Source: Chloroflexota bacterium (GTDB lineage Bacteria; Chloroflexota; Dehalococcoidia; JACPEP01). From it: a DNA stretch of 64,000 bases. The DNA is taken from NCBI GenBank assembly GCA_016183425.1, contig JACPEP010000001.1:1-64000 (forward strand), written 5' to 3'. Below, in pieces: positions 44,331 to 53,633 of the stretch (the stretch's first letter is position 1; each line of letters opens with the position of its first letter). Made by a program: the position numbers and the translations under genes. A model generated the notes under the pieces. That model did no database searches, was not told the DNA's origin, and saw only the letters and a program-made list of their open reading frames with translations.

Positions 44331-44520
44331 TTGCTACCTCCTTGGTTTATCCTTTATGGCCAAAAAATACCCTCGTCTTTTCCAGTGGGGCTACCCCTCT
44401 CTCATGTAAGGGTTTCACGTTGGCGACTCCGGTCACTAGGCTATGGTGCGGAATGGCTTGTCTACAGGTAACTCACGCAGTAAACTGCCCTCTGGAGAGG
44501 GTATGACGACAGGTCGCGCC

Positions 44521-44549
44521 TTGTAAAGCGTAAAACATACATATATAAT
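44521..44549 (+). promoter_or_regulatory. promoter of regulator B
   Basis: TTGTAA (44521-44526), 17-base spacer and TATAAT (44544-44549), in a block nearly identical to the promoter of regulator A. A second shared block, CGACTCCGGTCAC, lies about 100 bases upstream in both regions and could be an operator for the divergent genes. Confidence 0.6.
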
Positions 44550-44589
44550 CAGCTAATAATTCATGAGATTATGACGCGGGAGACGGAGC

Positions 44590-45645
44590 GTGCCATTTCA
44601 CGAGCGGGAGGTTCGAGCCTTAATAAGCCTGCTGTTGCGCTTTCGTCGCGAAAAAGAGCTGGGCGAGAGGAGCCAAAGCGCCATTGCCCGGCGAGCTGGT
44701 ATTAGCCAGGCGCGAGTAAGCAATTGGGAGCAGGCTGCCAACCCAGACTACACGCTGGGAAGGGAATCCCTCAAGAGGTTGCTTACTTTTGGCCTGCACT
44801 TTCCATACGAAGAGGTTGACGCCATCCTTTGGCTCGCCTGTTCACTATGGCGCGACGACAAGGATGTTCTCACACCGGGGGAGGTCAAGGATTTTTTGGA
44901 AAGCGTCTACGATCATTCGGCTGTCTTTCAGAGAAGAAGTCCGCAAGAGTATGAGCAAATTCTTACCAAAATACTCAAGCGCATAGAAGAGAAGTCTCGA
45001 CCTGCCTCTCCCCTCACCATATTTTCAGCGGCCCCCTCAGGTCGCTTGGATTTTGAGCGGGCACTTCTGGAAATGGAATACACCGAGCAACCCAAGATGT
45101 CCGTGACAAACCTACCACCCTTTTTCAGTCGCCCCTGGGAAATCGAAGAGAGGTGGCACCGACAGGTTTTCGGAGCTGATACTAAGGAATACCACGATAT
45201 GGTGCAAGTTGTGAAGCAAAGATACGATTGGTGGGAGAGTTGGATAGAGAGATACCCGTATCGGGTCATTGGAGAAAGAACAGGAATCGAGCGCTATTTT
45301 GCTGAAGGCCGACAGGGGAAGGCTATGCTTAAGCCTTCGGACGTGAGGGCGCAAGGCGAAAGGTGGATTAAGTTGCTACAGCGCCATGACAATTATGCCT
45401 TCGCTGTTAGTGATGCTCTGGTTTTGATGAAGTACATATTGTTCGGTATTTCCCACCTTATGCTTGTAGTATCAGAACCAAGGCAAGACGACCCGGCCCG
45501 TTCTGGCATCGAGGCTATTCGCATCGCGGATCCTTTGCTCACACTCCGCTTCCGTCTCGAATTCGAGCAGACCTGGCAGAATATTCCTGAAGAAAACAAG
45601 GATAAAGAACGGATAATCGAATGGCTCAGGGTTCAGATCTCCTGA
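44590..45645 (+). CDS. XRE-type HTH regulator with large C-terminal domain, copy B
   Basis: 351 residues from GTG 44590; an in-frame TGA lies just upstream, so no longer form is possible. Closely related to copy A over the whole length, with the same HTH (SAIARRAGISQARVSNWE) and the same unassigned helical C-terminal domain. Divergent from substrate-binding protein B. Downstream, fixX runs in the opposite direction towards it, 24 bases away. Confidence 0.8.
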   Translation: MPFHEREVRALISLLLRFRREKELGERSQSAIARRAGISQARVSNWEQAANPDYTLGRESLKRLLTFGLHFPYEEVDAILWLACSLWRDDKDVLTPGEVKDFLESVYDHSAVFQRRSPQEYEQILTKILKRIEEKSRPASPLTIFSAAPSGRLDFERALLEMEYTEQPKMSVTNLPPFFSRPWEIEERWHRQVFGADTKEYHDMVQVVKQRYDWWESWIERYPYRVIGERTGIERYFAEGRQGKAMLKPSDVRAQGERWIKLLQRHDNYAFAVSDALVLMKYILFGISHLMLVVSEPRQDDPARSGIEAIRIADPLLTLRFRLEFEQTWQNIPEENKDKERIIEWLRVQIS

Positions 45646-45669
45646 CGCCTCTTTAAGCTCTAATACCTT

Positions 45670-45954
45670 TCAGCCGTACCGCAACTGGACCCCGAAGCCG
45701 CCCCGGGGGTAGTGCCAGTCCAGGCTGCGGGGGAGGCAGGCCACCAGACAGGTGCCGCATTCCAGGCAGCCCTCGAAGTTAAGGGTGACGCTGCCATCCC
45801 CATTGGCCGCGTAAAGGTGGGCAGGGCAGGTCTTTATGCACCATTTGGGGCCGCAGGTGCGGCACACCGCCGGATCAGGGACGATGTGAGGGCCTTTATC
45901 CACCTTGAAGGTGTCCTGCCCCAACTTGGCCTCGATGGAAAACTCCACGCTCAT
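45670..45954 (-). CDS. fixX: FixX-type ferredoxin-like protein
   Basis: Ferredoxin-like partner of FixC. Start at ATG 45954, overlapping the FixC stop (ATGA); a longer frame is open but starts inside fixC. About 94 residues with the cysteine groups CRTCGPKWCIKTCP and CLECGTCLVACLP, and the family end LDWHYPRGGFGV. Two broken copies of this gene lie at 25633 and 32149. Operon with fixC and an acyl-CoA dehydrogenase. Confidence 0.93.
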   Translation of the reverse strand: MSVEFSIEAKLGQDTFKVDKGPHIVPDPAVCRTCGPKWCIKTCPAHLYAANGDGSVTLNFEGCLECGTCLVACLPRSLDWHYPRGGFGVQLRYG

Positions 45955-47234
45955 AGCGTTTGGTGAACCTCCCAGGCGTCCCGGGCCAATTCCCACCAGG
46001 AGACCTGCTTTCTCAGCTCCCGCCTTAACGTCTTTACAAAGGACTCCTTAGGCTGGCCGTCCAGATACAGCATCTCCTCCAGAGCGGCGCAGGCCGCTTC
46101 TGGGTACTGGCGATAGAGCCGGGGATTGTTAAGGAACCGGCCCACCCGCTGGAAGGTGCGAAAGTCCCTTAATACAAAGCTATCCCTCAGCAACGATTCA
46201 TATACCGAGAGGCTGTTGGCAGAGAAATCCCCCGCCTGGTGCGCCTGTTCTATAGCTTGGGCCGCCATGACCCCTGAGGCCACGGCGTAGTCCATGCCCC
46301 GTACCGTCAGCCCCAGGTTGAGGCACAGCCCGGCAGCATCCCCCACGAGTAGCAGGCCGTGGGTACAGAGGGGCATTATCCCTCTTAGGCCCGCCTCGGG
46401 CAAGAGGTGGGCAGAGTACTCCTCGAGCCGGGCTTCTCGCAGAAGTGGGCTTAAGGCGGGGTGATCCTTCAGCTCCTCAGTAAGGCGGTACACCTCATGA
46501 TCCGAGTCCATGGCCTCCCTGACCCCTACCACAACCCCCAAGGATAGGGTGTCCCGGTTGGTGTACAGAAAACCACCCCCCCGCAGACCCTGGGAGGGGT
46601 AGCCCACCATAAGCATGGCGGCCCCTTCCCCATCCTCCAGTTGAAATCTGTCTTCGATAACCCTTTGGGGGAGGGACAGAACCTCCTTGACGCCCACGGC
46701 GCAGTCCTGGGGTCGGGGGATACCCCGGAGGCCCGCCTTCCGGGCCAGGGTGGAGCTAGCGCCGTCAGCGGCCACCACCACCGCCGCCGCCACCTGGTCT
46801 CCACCGGATACGATGCCCGCCACCCGGCCCCCCTCCCAGCGCAGGTCGTCCACCGTCATCTTAGGCACAACCATCGCCCCTGCCTCCTCCGCCCTCTCCG
46901 CCAGCCAACCGTCGAACCGGGCTCGAAGTACGGTGTAACTGTGGGGATGGCGGCGGTAGCGCTGGCTGGCCAGCTCCAGGCGCACCCAAGCCTCCCTGTT
47001 CATGAAGACCAGAGACTCCCTGGTCACCGGCCGCTCCAGGGGAGCCCCCTCCCAGATGTCGGGAAGAAGCGTCTTCAACGACTGGATGTAGATGCGGCCC
47101 CCCGTGACGTTCTTGGCGCCCGGGTAGTCCCCCCGTTCCACCACCAGGACGCCCACACCATTTTGGGCCAGGTGGTAGGCGCAGGCCAGCCCCGCCAGCC
47201 CCGCCCCCACCACGATAACTTCGAACTGTTCCAC
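45951..47234 (-). CDS. fixC: FixC / ETF-quinone oxidoreductase-like flavoprotein
   Basis: 427 residues with the FAD dinucleotide motif VVGAGLAGLACAYHLAQNG at the N-terminus, a second FAD contact LLVGDAAGLCLN near residue 300, and the FixC family region GMDYAVASGVMAAQAI. It should take electrons from ETF (EtfBA, 22 kb upstream) and pass them with FixX to quinone or ferredoxin. It overlaps fixX and starts one base after the acyl-CoA dehydrogenase stop. Confidence 0.93.
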   Translation of the reverse strand: MEQFEVIVVGAGLAGLACAYHLAQNGVGVLVVERGDYPGAKNVTGGRIYIQSLKTLLPDIWEGAPLERPVTRESLVFMNREAWVRLELASQRYRRHPHSYTVLRARFDGWLAERAEEAGAMVVPKMTVDDLRWEGGRVAGIVSGGDQVAAAVVVAADGASSTLARKAGLRGIPRPQDCAVGVKEVLSLPQRVIEDRFQLEDGEGAAMLMVGYPSQGLRGGGFLYTNRDTLSLGVVVGVREAMDSDHEVYRLTEELKDHPALSPLLREARLEEYSAHLLPEAGLRGIMPLCTHGLLLVGDAAGLCLNLGLTVRGMDYAVASGVMAAQAIEQAHQAGDFSANSLSVYESLLRDSFVLRDFRTFQRVGRFLNNPRLYRQYPEAACAALEEMLYLDGQPKESFVKTLRRELRKQVSWWELARDAWEVHQTL

Positions 47235-47235
47235 G

Positions 47236-48438
47236 CTAGCGATAGGGCATGTACTCCCGCCCCAGGATCTCCCGCCCCAGGATCACTTTTATGATATTCA
47301 GGGCACCCTCTGCCCCCACCATGTAAGACATCACCCCCCGCAGGGCCATTTCCAACTCGTTTTCCTTGCTATAGCTGGCGGCCCCGTACCACATCATGGC
47401 CCGTTTTATGGTCTCGAAGGCGATCTGGGGGGCGTAAAGCTTGCCCACGGACACCGCCTTGGTGGTCTCTGACAAAGTATAGCGGTCGGGGTTGGGATAG
47501 TTGTCTATCATCCAGGCGGCCTTGAGCACCATGAGCTTAGCCATTTCTATCTGGCAGTATTGCTCCACGATCTCGAACTGGACGCCCTCGAACTTGGCAA
47601 TGGCGCTGCCAAAGGCCTCCCTTCGCTTGCAATAGTCGATACCTATGTTCAGAGCCGCCTCCGCGGCGCCGATGCACGCCGCCGACACCAGGACGCGGGC
47701 GGCGTTGAAGCCCTCCATGGCATAGTAGAAGCCCCGGTTCTCCTCCCCCAGCAGGTAGCGAACGGGCACCCGAGCCTCCCGATAGCTCAACTGTCCGGTG
47801 GAGATGCCCATGCGGCCCATGTCCCGAAAGAGGAGGGTACTGATGCCCGGAGTGGCCACCGGCACATAGATGAAACTCATCCCCCGGTATCCTGCCGCAG
47901 CGTCTGTCCGCACCAGGGTCAGATGGCCTCCGGAGCCCAGGCGCTGGCTCTCGCCAATGCCGCTGATGAAGGCCTTCTCCCCGTTGATGACGAAGTAGTC
48001 CCCTTCTCGCCGCGCCACCGTCTTGATGTTGGCCAGGTCGGAGCCGCCTCCCGGCTCGGTGGTGGCGATGCCCAGGAAGGACTTACCCTCCACCACTTGA
48101 GGCAGGACATCGCTTTTGGCCTCCTCGGTGCCATACTTGGCCATGATGATGCTCCAGCCCGCCTCCAAGAGGTAGAAAACCACCGTGGCCATGCTGATGT
48201 CCCCCTGGGCGATCTCCATGGCCGCCAGGGCGGCCATGGTCAAAGAGCCGCCGGGGCCGCCGTACTTCTCAGGAATAGTGATACCTAGAAGACGAAGTTT
48301 GGCCATCTCCTGGAGTAAGTCCTCAGGGATTTGCTCCTTATCGTCGATCTCCCGGGCCCGGGGCTGAAGCTTCTTTGTGCAGAACTCCTTCACTACTTTC
48401 TGAAACAATTCCTCGTCGTCGGTCAAACGAAAATCCAA
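47236..48438 (-). CDS. acyl-CoA dehydrogenase family protein
   Basis: 400 residues, FAD-dependent. Landmarks: the N-terminal helical bundle (MDFRLTDDEELFQKVVKEF), GIATTEPGGGSDLANIKT and the FAD/substrate loop YFVINGEKAFISG, and the C-terminal bundle with KRREAFGSAIAKFEGVQF. The catalytic base near residue 365 is Glu in NELEMALRG, in the position used by short/branched-chain and glutaryl-type enzymes. It would feed electrons to ETF. Substrate unknown. First gene of the operon with fixC and fixX. Confidence 0.93.
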   Translation of the reverse strand: MDFRLTDDEELFQKVVKEFCTKKLQPRAREIDDKEQIPEDLLQEMAKLRLLGITIPEKYGGPGGSLTMAALAAMEIAQGDISMATVVFYLLEAGWSIIMAKYGTEEAKSDVLPQVVEGKSFLGIATTEPGGGSDLANIKTVARREGDYFVINGEKAFISGIGESQRLGSGGHLTLVRTDAAAGYRGMSFIYVPVATPGISTLLFRDMGRMGISTGQLSYREARVPVRYLLGEENRGFYYAMEGFNAARVLVSAACIGAAEAALNIGIDYCKRREAFGSAIAKFEGVQFEIVEQYCQIEMAKLMVLKAAWMIDNYPNPDRYTLSETTKAVSVGKLYAPQIAFETIKRAMMWYGAASYSKENELEMALRGVMSYMVGAEGALNIIKVILGREILGREYMPYR

Positions 48439-48475
48439 TGCGACTGTCCTCCTTCCCCAACTACACCCAAAATAT

Positions 48476-48500
48476 GGGCTCCCTCTTGGGAGCCCTTTTT
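48476..48500 (+). terminator. hairpin with T run between the NapH-like gene and the acyl-CoA dehydrogenase
   Basis: GGGCTCCC (48476-48483), loop TCTT, GGGAGCCC (48488-48495) then five T. It has the form of an intrinsic terminator for plus-strand transcription, although no plus-strand gene ends nearby. Read on the minus strand it precedes a weak ATATTTT run and could end transcripts from the NapH-like gene. The rest of this 276-base gap holds a CCCCTCCC/GGGAGGGG repeat near 48635-48665. Confidence 0.55.
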
Positions 48501-48714
48501 CACCCGTTATAGAACTATTTTATGCTAAAGAGGCGTCACTTTCAATCCGAGTCCAGGTGCCCTAATCCGTGAATTATTATGTAAATCTCTCTCCTTTGTG
48601 GTGAGAGGTTAGGTGAGGGTAGGTAGTCCCCCTCCCCTTAGTCCCCTCCCACCAGGGGAGGGGAAGGACACTCAGTGGGTGAGCAATCTGTATCCACGGA
48701 TTATGGAGGTATCC

Positions 48715-50241
48715 TTACATCCCCATCCGCCCCATCATGGGCTGCGTTAGAAGCCACAGATTCACCAGGGAAAAGACGAGAAGCATGGCCACCAGAGGGG
48801 CGTGGTCTCGCAACACCCCTCGGCCGTCAGGCAAAAGCCGACCATATATGCGATGGGCGACCAAAAGGGCGTAGGCCAAACCCACCAGAAGGAGGCCCAA
48901 CTGAAGGGGCTGGATCACCGGCAGGGGCAACACCGGGCCCAGTTGCCAGTAGGCCGTGCCCAACAAGTTCCATCCCAATCCCAAAGGGTCCGACGCCAGG
49001 GGGATTATCCACTGTCCCTCCAAGAAGAGATGCTGTGAGTTGTGGGCTAAATGGTAGAAAAGGGCCAGGGGCAGGAGGGGGTAGGCAAAGGCAATGAACA
49101 CCCTCTTTAGAGGTAGGGATGGATTAGGCGATAATGTGGCCGCCAAACGGGCGAAAAGGAGGCAAACCAGGGGGGTCATGGCCAGGATAAGGCCCATCCC
49201 CAGGGTAAAGGCCGCCACCGCTGCCCCTCCCCCACCTCCCAAAAAGGAAGCGATGGTAGCGGTCAGCCCGCTCCAGGCGGGAGTCATGGTCACACCGTGG
49301 AGGGAGGTCAGGCTCAGCACCACCAGGGCCAAATAAGCCTCGTCGGGACGGAGCCTGCGGGCCTTCACCAGGTCGGTGGCCGGAGGCCGCACGTTGAAGG
49401 CGATATTGTCGTAAGGACAGGTACGCAAGCACTCGGTGCACAGGATGCAGTCGGCATTGACATCCATGTTGCCCACGTATTCATAGACGGGGCAGCCATA
49501 GCCCTTGTCGTTGCCGTGTAAACAGTCCTTGGTGTGGCAGCGGTGGCAGACCTCTTTGTCCTTGCTCCGCAATTCCACCGGAGAGAAGAGGGCGTAGAGG
49601 CCGCTCACCCGACCTACCAGGCAGCCGTAGCGGCAGAACGGCTTCCTTTCGAAATAGAGAGCGGGCACCAGCGCCAGCATCAAGATAAGGAGGCCCAGGC
49701 CAGCGGTGGCCCAGGGAACAATGGTGATGCCAAAGCCCAGCTCCAGCCACGTCAGCCCCACGAAGAGGCTGGCGGCCATATATATATTTCTTAAGGCTTT
49801 GGGCCAACGGAGATTCAAGGAGAGGGTGGTATCCCTCTTCCCCCATAGGGCCAGGTGCTGGACCCACTCCGCGATGGCGTTCCAGGGGCAGACCAGGCAC
49901 CAGATTTTGCCCAGGAAAAGGATAAGAAAGATAAGGGCCGCCCACCAGATGGTCCAGGTAAGGATGGGGGCCACGTTCATGTAGCCTATCTGGATACCAA
50001 AAAAGCCAGCGAAGAGGATAAGAAGAAAGGCTATGACCACCGGCAGCCGCAGCCAGAAGGGAAAGGCAGGATGCGTCACCGCCCGCCGCAAGGGCCCTAT
50101 TTGCAGTATGTCCCGCCGAGGATAGATGCTTCCTTCTTCCCGCTTTCGACTCTCCAAATAAACAGGTACCGAAAGAGAGAGGCTGACCATAGCGAAGATA
50201 GTGGCATATAACAGCCACCCCGATAGCCCAGTCATGAGCAT
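48715..50241 (-). CDS. NapH/NosR-type membrane polyferredoxin
   Basis: 508 residues with about ten membrane helices. The N-terminal half has the paired motifs CLVCPWNA and CRYGCLVG of NapH/NosR proteins, followed by a cytoplasmic 4Fe-4S region (CHRCHTKDC and CILCTECLRTCPYDNI). The C-terminal part adds several helices. Such proteins move electrons across or along the membrane to periplasmic reductases. No reductase is adjacent. The YtkA-like lipoprotein and the small copper-type proteins nearby suggest a respiratory or metal-related role. Confidence 0.88.
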   Translation of the reverse strand: MLMTGLSGWLLYATIFAMVSLSLSVPVYLESRKREEGSIYPRRDILQIGPLRRAVTHPAFPFWLRLPVVIAFLLILFAGFFGIQIGYMNVAPILTWTIWWAALIFLILFLGKIWCLVCPWNAIAEWVQHLALWGKRDTTLSLNLRWPKALRNIYMAASLFVGLTWLELGFGITIVPWATAGLGLLILMLALVPALYFERKPFCRYGCLVGRVSGLYALFSPVELRSKDKEVCHRCHTKDCLHGNDKGYGCPVYEYVGNMDVNADCILCTECLRTCPYDNIAFNVRPPATDLVKARRLRPDEAYLALVVLSLTSLHGVTMTPAWSGLTATIASFLGGGGGAAVAAFTLGMGLILAMTPLVCLLFARLAATLSPNPSLPLKRVFIAFAYPLLPLALFYHLAHNSQHLFLEGQWIIPLASDPLGLGWNLLGTAYWQLGPVLPLPVIQPLQLGLLLVGLAYALLVAHRIYGRLLPDGRGVLRDHAPLVAMLLVFSLVNLWLLTQPMMGRMGM

Positions 50242-50293
50242 AACTACCCTTCTTTCTCTTTACATACCGCAGTGAGTTTGTCACAAAGAAGCA

Positions 50294-51763
50294 TCATGCA
50301 GTAGGAGGAGGGCTGCGCCTGCCGCCACCAAAGAAAGCCGCCAGTAGGGCGAGAACACCGATGCCCAGGCCCACCAATATAGTATCGTGGAAGCCACCAA
50401 TAAAGGCCAAAACAGCCACCGTATCGGCATTGGAGACGTTTCCCGCCAGTTGCTGGGTGTAGAAAAGCTGCCGCGCCGCAAAAATAGTGCCCGCTGCGGC
50501 CAGCCCCGTGGTCTGGCCCAGGGTGCGACTGGTGGCCGTCATCGCCGCTGCGGTGCCAAACTGATCCCGGGGCACCGAGCCCATGAGGGCGCTGTTGGTG
50601 GGCGTCTCAAAGATGGAGCCGCCAATGCCTATGACGAGAAGGCGAAGCAAGACATCCACCACGCTGGAACCTTGATCCAGATTCGCCGCTGCGAAGAGAC
50701 CGAGGCACATCAGGGCCAGTCCCCCTACGGAAAGGGGTCGGGTGCCCACTCTATCGGAAAGCCAGCCGCTGAAGGGAGAGACAATCACCATGGTGAGGGG
50801 CATGGCAGTGATTATCAGCCCGGTGGTGGCCGGAGCATAGCCTCGGGCCTGGATCAGGTAAAAGGGCATGAGGAGCATGAAACCCCGAAGGGCGAGGAAT
50901 CGCAGAAAGAGGCTGGTGCTGGCACCGGCAAAGGCGGGCACCCGGAAGAATTTCAGGTTCAGCACCGGGTTTTTGGCCCCCTTTTCGGCAAAGAGAAAAA
51001 GAAATAGCATGGTGGGGGCCATGGCTGACATAGCCATCACTAGCGGCGATGTCCATCCCCGGGCCTGGCCCTGGTTTATGGCCAGAATCAGCGCACTGAC
51101 CCCTAAGAACAAAGTGGCGGCGCCCCTGATGTCCATCTTGACGCTACGGCGCGGTGGGTCGCTCTCCTTAGGCAGTGCTATCCAGCCCAAGGCGATACCA
51201 AGAAGGGCCAGAGGTATCCTGATCCAAAATATGGATCGCCAGCCCAAAGTGTCTATCAGCAGCCCACCCAGGGCCGGCCCGGTAGTGAGCCCCGCTCCTA
51301 TCGTGGCTTGTATAATGCCCAAGGCCTTGCCCCGCTCCTGAGAGGGGAAGGCAGCGGCAGTAATAGCCGTACCCATGGCAGTCGCCATGGCAGCTCCTAT
51401 GGCCTGGAGGATTCGGGAAGCAACCAGGTGGAAGAAATCCTGGGCAAGGGAGGAGGAGATAAGACCCACGGCATAAACTATGAAGCCAGCCAGGTACATT
51501 CGTCTCCGCCCCATGGTGTCCCCCAGTCGGCCCCAAGTGAGCATCAGGCCAGTGGCGGTCAGCATGTAGGCCAACTGCACCCAGATAATTTGAGTGAGAG
51601 TAACATCGAAGACCCGGGCCAGAATGGGCAGGGCGACATTTACCATGGTGTCTTCCATGGGTATCATGGCCGTGGAGATGGATACAGCGCCAATAACCAG
51701 CCACTTGTGGGCTGCCCCGGCCCCCTCGGTACGACGGGCGGTAGCCTCCCTGCTCTCAAGCAT
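50294..51763 (-). CDS. MFS transporter, DHA2 (14-helix, EmrB/QacA-like) family
   Basis: 489 residues with 14 predicted helices. Signature motifs: LTWGRLGDTMGRRRMYLAGF between helices 2 and 3, and the motif C region IGAGLTTGPALGGLL in helix 5, typical of drug:proton antiporters. Likely exports a lipophilic compound; substrate not assignable. It lies upstream of the NapH-like gene on the same strand with a gap of about 50 bases. Confidence 0.92.
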   Translation of the reverse strand: MLESREATARRTEGAGAAHKWLVIGAVSISTAMIPMEDTMVNVALPILARVFDVTLTQIIWVQLAYMLTATGLMLTWGRLGDTMGRRRMYLAGFIVYAVGLISSSLAQDFFHLVASRILQAIGAAMATAMGTAITAAAFPSQERGKALGIIQATIGAGLTTGPALGGLLIDTLGWRSIFWIRIPLALLGIALGWIALPKESDPPRRSVKMDIRGAATLFLGVSALILAINQGQARGWTSPLVMAMSAMAPTMLFLFLFAEKGAKNPVLNLKFFRVPAFAGASTSLFLRFLALRGFMLLMPFYLIQARGYAPATTGLIITAMPLTMVIVSPFSGWLSDRVGTRPLSVGGLALMCLGLFAAANLDQGSSVVDVLLRLLVIGIGGSIFETPTNSALMGSVPRDQFGTAAAMTATSRTLGQTTGLAAAGTIFAARQLFYTQQLAGNVSNADTVAVLAFIGGFHDTILVGLGIGVLALLAAFFGGGRRSPPPTA

Positions 51764-51871
51764 GTGTTATATCTTATCACCTTATAGGGGCAGAATGTCT
51801 GGCTAAGTATGGCTGGTGCACCCTAGGTCATGGCCATTCTCATCTTCAGGGGCCGCTTCCCTTCTTGAAGG

Positions 51872-52228
51872 TTACTCTTTAATGGTAACCTTAACCTCGT
51901 GCCGACCCAAAGGCTTGTCGCCCCACTTCCCATCCACAAAGATGATCCATGACCCCGCCATGGTAAACTTCACCGTGCCCACATAGTGGCCGTCTCCCTT
52001 GTTGGTCGTACTCACCAGGTTCTTCTCCATCCTCATGGTAGTATGGACGACATCGAAGGTCACGGTGGCATCGGTGACCGGCTTGCCACTATCATCGGTG
52101 AGGTAGAGGTCTACCTGGTTCTCCCCTATGGGGAGGGTGCTGGAGCCGAGGGAAAGCTTCAAGCCCCCCGTGCTGCAAGCCACCAGCAGAAGTAAAAGGG
52201 AAAGAATAAGGACACCAAATCTGGTCAT
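51872..52228 (-). CDS. YtkA/FixH-like exported lipoprotein
   Basis: 118 residues. Signal peptide with lipobox ending at Cys18 (LLLVAC), then a beta-sandwich of YtkA type: VDLYLTDDSGKPVTDATVTFDVV and the end HYVGTVKFTMAGSWIIFVDG. In FixH-like proteins this domain is linked to copper delivery or cytochrome assembly, but this protein lacks the FixH membrane form. A GGAGGGCGAG site precedes the ATG. Confidence 0.8.
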   Translation of the reverse strand: MTRFGVLILSLLLLLVACSTGGLKLSLGSSTLPIGENQVDLYLTDDSGKPVTDATVTFDVVHTTMRMEKNLVSTTNKGDGHYVGTVKFTMAGSWIIFVDGKWGDKPLGRHEVKVTIKE

Positions 52229-52272
52229 CTCGCCCTCCTTTAGAGCCTCGCAGTAGTAAACGCGGCAATGGC

Positions 52273-52677
52273 TCAGGAAGAAGCCAGTGGAGGAGGCTTT
52301 AATGGAGGCGGGAAAAGGGTCTCCTGGGGGAAGACACCATCCTCGGGGACAGAGAAGATGCTGTTGTATTGAAAGGTCAGGGCTTGCCGCTCCGGGAGGG
52401 CCACGCCTCCCCCAGAGAAACCCAAGACCATCCCAGCATCCATGTACCTGACCAGAGTAACCTCGTTGCTTGGCGAAGGTACCGTGCTATCGGCCCCGTC
52501 GTTTCCTCCGTGGTGGTGGAAGCCTGGGTAGAGGTTATGAATGGCTACTTGCTCCGGGTAAACGTGGCCGCCCTCTATCCAGGCCAACGTTGCCACCGCG
52601 GGGAAAAAGATCAGGCTCCAGGCCAGCAGCAGTGGCAAGGTCAGAATAGCGGCTTTTAAGACCAGGTTGCCTTTCAC
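52273..52677 (-). CDS. small membrane-anchored protein of unknown function
   Basis: 134 residues: one hydrophobic N-terminal helix (AAILTLPLLLAWSLIFF), probably an uncleaved anchor or signal, then an exported part with a His cluster (YPGFHHHGGNDG) that could bind metal, and a Pro-rich C-terminus (FPPPLKPPPLASS). It lies 45 bases upstream of the YtkA-like lipoprotein on the same strand. I recognise no family. Confidence 0.6.
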   Translation of the reverse strand: MKGNLVLKAAILTLPLLLAWSLIFFPAVATLAWIEGGHVYPEQVAIHNLYPGFHHHGGNDGADSTVPSPSNEVTLVRYMDAGMVLGFSGGGVALPERQALTFQYNSIFSVPEDGVFPQETLFPPPLKPPPLASS

Positions 52678-52775
52678 AAGAAACCCCAGATAAGGATACC
52701 ATCTACGTCAACAACCGTCCAGGAGACGGGACCCTTTTTGCAAGACCCGAAGTGGTGTGGTACTATCTAGGCTAA

Positions 52776-53633
52776 ATGTACTCCTCGTCGATGACCCAGC
52801 CGCCCCCGGGCGAGCCCCCGCCTATGGCGGGCCTGCCATTGTACCATGGCCGCTGGGGGTCTCCCGACTTTTCCTCGGGCTCTTTGCGCAACTGGCTGGT
52901 GAAAAAAGAGCGCTTTTTCCTAACTGGGCGGCACGGGCGAGGGGGCCGGGTGCTGGACCTGGGCTGTGGTGGTGGGTGGCGTTTCTTCACCTGCCTGGGT
53001 AGCGTCGTCGGCGTGGACATTTCCCCCTTATCTCTCCAGGGAGCCCGACAGGTCTATCCCCAAGTAGTGGCCGCCCATCTGGGTCACCTGCCCTTCGCCG
53101 ACGACAGCTTCGACGTGGTGGTTAGCCTGGATGTGCTGGGGCACATTCCTCAAGAGGAAAAGGAGCGAGTGCTTCAAGAGATCTACCGTGTCCTCCGGCC
53201 GGGGGGAAGAACCCTCCATTACATAGAGACGGAAGGAGACGATCCCCTGACCCGCTGGGCCAAGGGCTATCCCCCCCTCTATCGGCGTCACCTCATACTT
53301 CCCGAGGGCCATGTGGGGTTGGAGGCCCCCCGGCAGGCCATCCGGCGTTTCCGGAAGTTGGGCCTACGTCCCCGCCGGGAGGTGCCTGCTTATAAAATGT
53401 TCCTCTATGTCCAGCGCTGGGCGCAGTGTTTTGATAACGAGTATGCCCAGAAATCGCCCCTTCTCAGGGCGGCTGTGGCTCTGAGTAAGACGGTAACAAA
53501 ATGGCCCCCTCTTCTCCTTTTGGCCAACGGGGCCATGGCCCTCCTTCTGGAGATCACCGATCGTCTGCTCCCCTTCAGTTGGGCGGGAGGCGTTATGGTA
53601 GACTACGATAAGGAGGCGGCAGGGTGGAGCTGA
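52776..53633 (+). CDS. class I SAM-dependent methyltransferase
   Basis: 285 residues. Motif I RVLDLGCGGGWRF, SVVGVDISPLSL, LPFADDSFDVVVSLDVL and YRVLRPGGRTL give a Methyltransf_11/25-type fold. The C-terminal 90 residues include a hydrophobic segment (LLLLANGAMALLLEI), suggesting membrane contact. It overlaps the Wzz-like gene by ten bases, so a glycan or lipid-linked substrate is plausible. Confidence 0.88.
   Translation: MYSSSMTQPPPGEPPPMAGLPLYHGRWGSPDFSSGSLRNWLVKKERFFLTGRHGRGGRVLDLGCGGGWRFFTCLGSVVGVDISPLSLQGARQVYPQVVAAHLGHLPFADDSFDVVVSLDVLGHIPQEEKERVLQEIYRVLRPGGRTLHYIETEGDDPLTRWAKGYPPLYRRHLILPEGHVGLEAPRQAIRRFRKLGLRPRREVPAYKMFLYVQRWAQCFDNEYAQKSPLLRAAVALSKTVTKWPPLLLLANGAMALLLEITDRLLPFSWAGGVMVDYDKEAAGWS

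Noticed and set aside
49481-50284. A 267-residue frame overlapping the NapH-like gene
   Set aside because: Reads as low-information Arg/Gly/Pro-rich sequence, while the NapH frame has all cysteine motifs and helices.
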